Source of the DNA: an uncultured Lachnospiraceae bacterium
GTDB lineage: Bacteria; Bacillota_A; Clostridia; Lachnospirales; Lachnospiraceae
NCBI GenBank assembly: GCA_947175285.1
Contig: CAMWMM010000037.1
Coordinates: 1 to 17,092, forward strand
Length of the DNA: 17,092 nt
Direction of reading: 5' to 3'
Below the pieces are notes generated by a model, which saw nothing but the letters and a program-made list of their open reading frames with translations, was not told where the DNA came from and searched no databases. A program made the translations under genes and the position numbers. This document shows, piece by piece, positions 13,482-17,092 of this stretch (positions are counted from its first letter, which is position 1; the number at the start of each line of letters is the position of its first letter).

Positions 13482-13517
13482 ATGGAGAAAATTCGATTGA
13501 TGACAGAAAGTGCTTAA
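13482..13517 (+). pseudogene. 5' stump of a lost gene (11 codons)
   Basis: GAGGAG precedes ATG 13482, and the frame reads MEKIRLMTESA before TAA 13515-13517. Good initiation signals followed by almost no coding sequence suggest the head of a deleted cassette gene. A chance occurrence is possible. Confidence 0.25.
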
Positions 13518-13538
13518 ATAAAATGGAGGTAATGGGGT

Positions 13539-14315
13539 ATGGCGATAAAATATGATCTGACGCCGGTAGAAGTTGTAAAGCTGTTTGGGTATACAGAGCC
13601 CAAAGCGAAAGAAGGATTAGAATCTTTTGAAAAGAAAAATAATGTAAAACTTCCTGAATTATTGTTTGATTTTTTAAGCTTGGTAAGAAATGAAAAATTA
13701 TTATCCACTGCAGATGTTTGGGTGAATAGCGATGCTCTTCCTTATTTTTCCTATGAGTATATTGAGGAAGGGATTGAAGATTGCAGGGAGGATTTCGATG
13801 ATCCTGAGTTTTGTGAAGAAAATGCTTTTTATCCATATTCAAAGATTCCAAAAGAACAGTGGCCGGAATTAGTGGAAAACTATTTACAGATTGGCAGCGA
13901 TTTTGCGGCGGGAGTTGTATTCTTTGGTATAAAGGAAAAGGAATTGGGGCTGGAAAACCCGCCTGTTTATATACTGCATGAGGCAGATGAATTAGCAGAT
14001 TGGAAAATAATTGCGAATACATTATCTGAATATTTGATGTGCGTGTTATTGGATGCCCTTGCCGGAGTAGAATATTCAACAGCGCAAAATGTGTTAAATA
14101 AAAATGGATGGAAGTTTTATGAAGAAGAATATGCGAATAAAGAGGAAGTAAGAGAACGGTTGTCTAGGGAAAAAATTGATCTGTCTGAAATGGTAAAGAA
14201 TATGACTTTATATGGGACAGCAGATTCTTTTTACCAGTATTGTTTTGATGAAGAGGAAAAGGCTTTTTATATGGTTATAAATGATACATCAATTTTGGTT
14301 ATAAAGGCAGAGTAA
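13539..14315 (+). CDS. SMI1/KNR4 (SUKH) family protein, SUKH copy 2
   Basis: An intact 258-aa acidic protein whose ATG follows GGAGG at 13525-13529. The SUKH domain fills the first two thirds. GLESFEKKNNVKLPELLFDF and LSLVRN (about 28-53) match the family's E-x-x-[LF]-x-x-x-LP-x-x-[LY]-x-x-[FL] start. WVNSDALPYFSYEYIEEGIE follows, then SDFAAGVVFFGI and NPPVYILHEADELADWKIIA, then NTLSEYLMCVLLDAL, the typical closing helix. The last 80 residues (with TLYGTADSFYQYCF) form an added C-terminal part that other SUKH copies here lack. It probably neutralises a nuclease or deaminase toxin delivered by neighbouring cells; the toxin is not in the window. Confidence 0.85.
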   Translation: MAIKYDLTPVEVVKLFGYTEPKAKEGLESFEKKNNVKLPELLFDFLSLVRNEKLLSTADVWVNSDALPYFSYEYIEEGIEDCREDFDDPEFCEENAFYPYSKIPKEQWPELVENYLQIGSDFAAGVVFFGIKEKELGLENPPVYILHEADELADWKIIANTLSEYLMCVLLDALAGVEYSTAQNVLNKNGWKFYEEEYANKEEVRERLSREKIDLSEMVKNMTLYGTADSFYQYCFDEEEKAFYMVINDTSILVIKAE

Positions 14316-14360
14316 AGAAGATAGCCGTCTTTCGGGAAAGTTATTGGATTAAAGTTGATT

Positions 14361-14877
14361 ATGGATATTCGAAGAAAACTTTTTCAATGGATGGTGCAGG
14401 TATTGTATACTGATAAGGAGATAGATTCAAAAATGAGTCAATGTATCGAGCATCAGAAGTTCGTTCCTCAGAGTGAGATTCCTGAAGAAATGCCAAAGGA
14501 GATTGCCATAAAATATTACATATGTTGGCCAGACGAGGCAAAAGAAATAACGACTGGCAGCCTGCGTCGCATATTGAAAAATCTCAGCTCTGGCAAGTGG
14601 AAAAGCATTTTTCTGACTAACAATGATAATTTGGAAAAGAACTTCATGCATTTAGAGAGTGGAAGCGGAAGCAACGGAATACTTTTGTTCAAAATTGGGA
14701 GAAAGACTGTCGGAAGATTGGTTTGAAAATATTGAGGTCTACAGCGCGGAAATCACTTTTACGACGTTAGAGGACTTTGGTGCGGTTATCAGCTTTGGGG
14801 AAAGTATGCTGCCAGACCATGTTATTGAATTCACTATTGATAAGTATACGATCAAGGATGATTTGTTGATGGGATGA
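14361..14877 (+). pseudogene. Hypothetical immunity-type gene with one frameshift
   Basis: The first frame reads from ATG 14361 (or from ATG 14432, which has AAGGAGA upstream) through SEIPEEMPKEIAIKYYICWP and SLRRILKNLSSGKWKSIFLT to HLES at about 14660. It then goes off and stops at 14726. In the next frame the sequence continues EAEATEYFCSKLGERLSEDW, then EVYSAEITFTTLEDFGAVIS and DHVIEFTIDKYTIKDDL, to TGA 14875-14877. One extra base near 14656-14660 accounts for the break. The corrected product is about 170 residues. I do not recognise the family; acidity and neighbours suggest immunity. Confidence 0.6.
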
Positions 14878-14920
14878 CTTTCTCCGGATTGAGGTTACTG
14901 TAGAATTGGATGAATCGTAA
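14876..14920 (+). pseudogene. FVELD-type fragment 3 (short)
   Basis: Overlapping the stop of the previous gene, 14 codons read DFLRIEVTVELDES and then TAA. The DNA core GTAGAATTGGA sits at 14900-14910, as after three other genes here. Confidence 0.4.
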
Positions 14921-14942
14921 TTTAATGAGAGGAGAGATTAAA

Positions 14943-15494
14943 ATGCCAATGTCAAAAAAAGAAATGCAAAGGCGATGGGCAGAAAAAGAAGCACAGATGC
15001 AGAATATTATTAAAAATCGAGATTGGAACGCCCTGTTTGCTATTGATGAAAATGATGATTTTTCATGGGCATTAGAACAAATATTGTGGTCTTTCGTAAT
15101 AAATAGAGTGGATGGGAATTTGGATATATCTAACATAAACCACACGCAAAAAGTACTTTTTTTGGTAATGGAACTGGAGAACGCAACACAAGCTGATACG
15201 CTGTTCAATTTTTTTGACGATGGTTTTGCGATTTATGGTCGTGAAGCGGTGCAGGCATTGGAAGAAGTAGGAGCATATCAATGTGCTGCCGCTCTTAATG
15301 CAGTAGTTGATACTTTGCCGAACGGTATTTATCCAAAAGGAGATAAAGAATTTTGGGATTCTCTTATGTCAGGAAAAGATTCTGATATATGGGACAAGGC
15401 AGATCGTGTTTTCGTGGATTATACTGATGGATGGTTTCCTGATTTGTGCCGTACTTATGCAGAGGCACATCGAGATGCGTTTCAAGCAGGTTGA
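14943..15494 (+). CDS. DUF4375 family protein, probable immunity protein
   Basis: An intact 183-aa protein. A basic amphipathic N-terminal helix (KKEMQRRWAEKEAQMQNI) leads into the DUF4375 domain. TQKVLFLVMELENATQADTL and FNFFDDGF (about 68-95) correspond to the family's L-x-x-x-E-x-[ED]-V-x-N-G-G-[FL]-x-Q-[YF]-[FL]-x-N-x-x-G block. AVQALEEVGAYQCAAAL (about 101-117) is the characteristic A-x-x-[AF]-L-x-x-[IV]-GA-x-x-x-A helix. ATG 14943 follows GAGGAGAG and is preferred over ATG 14910, which lies in the junction repeat. DUF4375 proteins accompany SUKH and other immunity genes in polymorphic-toxin arrays. The stop lies inside the 17-bp junction sequence at 15491-15507. Confidence 0.8.
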   Translation: MPMSKKEMQRRWAEKEAQMQNIIKNRDWNALFAIDENDDFSWALEQILWSFVINRVDGNLDISNINHTQKVLFLVMELENATQADTLFNFFDDGFAIYGREAVQALEEVGAYQCAAALNAVVDTLPNGIYPKGDKEFWDSLMSGKDSDIWDKADRVFVDYTDGWFPDLCRTYAEAHRDAFQAG

Positions 15495-15539
15495 CAACTT
15501 GGAATTTGAATAAAACGTTAATGTTGGGAGGTATAGATT

Positions 15540-16145
15540 ATGGAACTAGAGGCTGTGGAAGTGAGTTTAGGGATACAATTTCCAAAATTATTTCATACAA
15601 TCGACAAAAGTGGGATGGTGGATTACTTGATCCACACAACAGAATGGGATGAAGATAAATTTACGACTGGCAGGGAGGATGCCAGAATGGAAGATTTTTT
15701 TTGTGAATGGATGGGTGATTGCAGGTTGATTGCTTTTGAAAACATTCAAAGCGCTTATGAGGAGTTATACAGATGTCTGACCTCTCTCTTGGATATATAC
15801 GGACATCAATCTGTCAATCCCAAATATCGGCTTGTTCCCTTTGCACGTAAAATATCTGGTGACCAATACTGCTTTTTATATGAGGATGGAGAAGATGAAC
15901 CTAAAGTCGTATTATATGGGCATGATACGGGAGATGTCGATTTGTGGGCAAATAGTTTTGAGGAATTTGTTTATTTTCAGATCGTTGAAGAAGCAGTGGA
16001 CGGGGAACATGAAATCTATTCAGACTATATCAAAGCGCATATTTCATGGCTAAATGATGAGCATCAGCAATTGTTAGCAGAAGTTCCAATTCAAGATATT
16101 TGGGAGCAATTACCTGAACCACAGGAATTTAATATTTGGGTATGA
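15540..16145 (+). CDS. SMI1/KNR4 (SUKH) family protein, SUKH copy 3
   Basis: This 201-aa acidic protein starts MELEAVEVSLGIQFPKLFHT, so the SUKH domain begins at the very first residue. The family's usual 15-25 residue lead-in helix is missing, perhaps lost by recombination at the upstream junction. Later blocks are FFCEWMGDCRLIAFENIQSA, LVPFARKISGDQYCFLYEDG (the G-[DN]-x-[FYW]-x-[FLI]-D strand block) and VVLYGHDTGDVDLWANSFEE, then FVYFQIVE, the typical closing helix. GGGAGG precedes the ATG. A small ORF overlaps its stop as ATGA. Confidence 0.8.
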   Translation: MELEAVEVSLGIQFPKLFHTIDKSGMVDYLIHTTEWDEDKFTTGREDARMEDFFCEWMGDCRLIAFENIQSAYEELYRCLTSLLDIYGHQSVNPKYRLVPFARKISGDQYCFLYEDGEDEPKVVLYGHDTGDVDLWANSFEEFVYFQIVEEAVDGEHEIYSDYIKAHISWLNDEHQQLLAEVPIQDIWEQLPEPQEFNIWV

Positions 16146-16261
16146 AATACATGTGGATTGGTTCAGCAAAACTCCGGTTTGTAGAATTGGATGAAAAGCG
16201 GGACTTAGTGACAGAAGTTATCAGGGAGAGAGGAGCATTTGACTTTGTGTTCCCGTCCTAA
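16142..16261 (+). CDS. Small ORF, FVELD-type fragment 4 (39 aa), coupled to the SUKH gene
   Basis: The ATG overlaps the TGA of the SUKH gene (ATGA). It reads MKYMWIGSAKLRFVELDEKR, then DLVTEVIRERGAFDFVFPS, before TAA 16259-16261. It is the only one of the four FVELD-type pieces with a normal start, so it could be translated by coupling. It may be the intact form of a short recurring peptide, or the C-terminal remainder of a lost gene. Function unknown. Confidence 0.45.
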   Translation: MKYMWIGSAKLRFVELDEKRDLVTEVIRERGAFDFVFPS

Positions 16262-16511
16262 TACAAGAAATTATAACAGAAGATTTGACTTATACGGAAG
16301 AGAAGTAATACATGAAATTTACATTGGAATGTGATATGCTGGATGGTATGCAGTGCAAAATGAAGAAATCTATAAAATTATGTATTGCAGGAAAAAGCCG
16401 TCTAATTCTATTTTCTTAAACATCCAGGAAGTATATTAGACGAATCAATTTGCCTATATTGAAGTAAAAAATATTTTTAAGAAATTCTCAATTCGGTTTT
16501 GTGTGTTTTGA
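16262..16511 (+). pseudogene. Decayed coding sequence between SUKH genes
   Basis: Coding-like pieces appear in more than one frame: QEIITEDLTYTEEK to a TAA at about 16306, then ATG 16312 with MKFTLECDMLDGM. A shifted frame then reads YAVQNEEIYKIMYCRKKPSN, followed by SIFLNIQEVY, a TAG, and TNQFAYIEVKNIFKKFSIRF. This looks like one gene broken by a frameshift and an in-frame stop. Family unknown. Confidence 0.4.
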
Positions 16512-16523
16512 AAATGAAGGGAG

Positions 16524-17092
16524 ATGTTTCAAATCATAGAGTTTTATCAGGGAACATCGGATACTGTCATGGAACGGTTATGCAAGACAATATCGAATTT
16601 TGACAGGTCGTGGCTTGAAGAATGCGTGCCTGCATCAGAGGAACAGATCCAACAATTAGAAGGCATTTGCGGTCAGTATGGTTACCGTGTTCCAAAGGTA
16701 TACCTTGACTATCTAAGGGCAATGGGAGAAAGGGATGGAGGTTTACTTGAAAGAGAATGGGACGGTTATATGGAGCCAGGCATCCATACGATTCTGGAGC
16801 TGTTTTGTGAGGACGATTTTGATGCAGGAGATGATCCAATGTCATTAAGTTAAGCGAACCCTTATAAACACTGGGGTTATCAGCAATTTATATACCAATT
16901 TCATGCATTTTTTGGTTACACCCTCCTTTAAAATCGGAGGGGTGTAACTAAAATTTTTACAAAAATAGCCTACGAAAGAACTCGAAAAGCTCATAAATAA
17001 GGCATTTTTAATACACTTGCTTAACTAAATGACATTGGGAGATGATCTGCAACGCGGGCTGCTTTTGTTTTCTTACCACTGGACAGACGCAA
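16524..17092 (+). pseudogene. SMI1/KNR4 (SUKH) gene, SUKH copy 4, interrupted by a 203-bp element and cut by the window end
   Basis: The frame opens MFQIIEFYQGTSDTVMERLC and shows SUKH features in ECVPASEEQIQQLEGICGQY, RVPKVYLDYLRAMGERDGGL (P-x-x-Y-x-x-[YF]-L-x-x-x-G block) and IHTILELFCEDDFDAGDD. It then meets the inserted element and stops after MSLS at 16851-16853. On the far side of the element the frame resumes as LQRGLLLFSYHWTDA and runs off the window. Removing the element plus one 8-bp target copy restores DAGDDLQRGLLLF without a break. The GGGAG is very close to ATG 16524, so the true start may be the ATG at 16569. Confidence 0.8.
16836..17038. mobile_element. 203-bp miniature inverted-repeat element (MITE-like) in SUKH copy 4
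   Basis: The left end CCAATGTCATTAAGTTAAGC (16836-16855) matches the reverse complement of 17019-17038 at 19 of 20 bases. GAGATGAT flanks both sides (16828-16835 and 17039-17046), a perfect 8-bp target duplication. It has no coding capacity. An internal hairpin (ttacaccctcc / ggaggggtgtaa, about 16917-16948) could act as a terminator. It is probably a non-autonomous relative of an IS whose family I cannot name by eye. Confidence 0.9.

Noticed and set aside
13435..14079. A 214-codon open frame on the minus strand
   Set aside because: It is antisense to the intact SUKH copy 2, has no ribosome site, and its protein is low-complexity and unlike any family; an AT/GA-rich coding shadow.
1..17092. 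CRISPR array, tRNA or rRNA genes, or phage structural genes
   Set aside because: No regularly spaced direct repeats, cloverleaf with conserved T-loop, rRNA blocks or phage-like proteins were seen.

Overview
The window looks like chromosomal accessory DNA from a low-to-mid GC Firmicute, most likely a gut Clostridium or Lachnospiraceae relative. This is inferred from strong GGAGG ribosome sites, an FMN-riboswitch-controlled RibU transporter, several HxlR, MerR and AraC one-component regulators, and clostridial-style orphan immunity genes. No rRNA, tRNA, CRISPR array or replication origin was seen.

The left half (1-7190) is a run of small regulator/enzyme modules. It begins with an HxlR gene broken by a ~100 bp miniature element, followed by a dyad operator, a PEBP/YbhB-family protein and a short FUSC-type membrane protein. 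Next come a histidine phosphatase, then a divergent HxlR regulator/nitroreductase pair sharing a dyad. An FMN riboswitch, its terminator and ribU follow. After these lie an AraC regulator split by one in-frame stop, a cupin protein, and a divergent MerR regulator/short-chain dehydrogenase pair. That pair has a textbook 19-bp-spacer promoter with a perfect dyad between -35 and -10. A related GC-rich hairpin (accgccgctatg) recurs three times in this half, twice as a clear terminator.

The right half (about 7490-17092) is visibly more AT-rich and is a one-strand cassette array of small acidic proteins, best read as orphan immunity genes of polymorphic-toxin systems. It holds four SMI1/KNR4 (SUKH) genes, DUF4303, DUF4304 and DUF4375 proteins, a DUF6985-like protein and several unnamed ones. 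No toxin is present. Decay is heavy: frameshifts, 5' stumps, a truncated alpha/beta hydrolase, and genes cut by mobile elements. An 11-bp sequence (GTAGAATTGGA, reading VELD/E) recurs just after the stop codons of four separate genes, and a second 17-bp junction sequence occurs twice. These suggest cassette-end recombination.

Mobile DNA comprises an IS630-family element (about 9121-10560) with its transposase in two frames, a 271-bp element nested in its right end with an 8-bp target duplication, and a 203-bp element with 20-bp inverted repeats and an 8-bp target duplication inside the last SUKH gene. In each of the two genes cut by a miniature element, removing the element and one target copy restores the reading frame.
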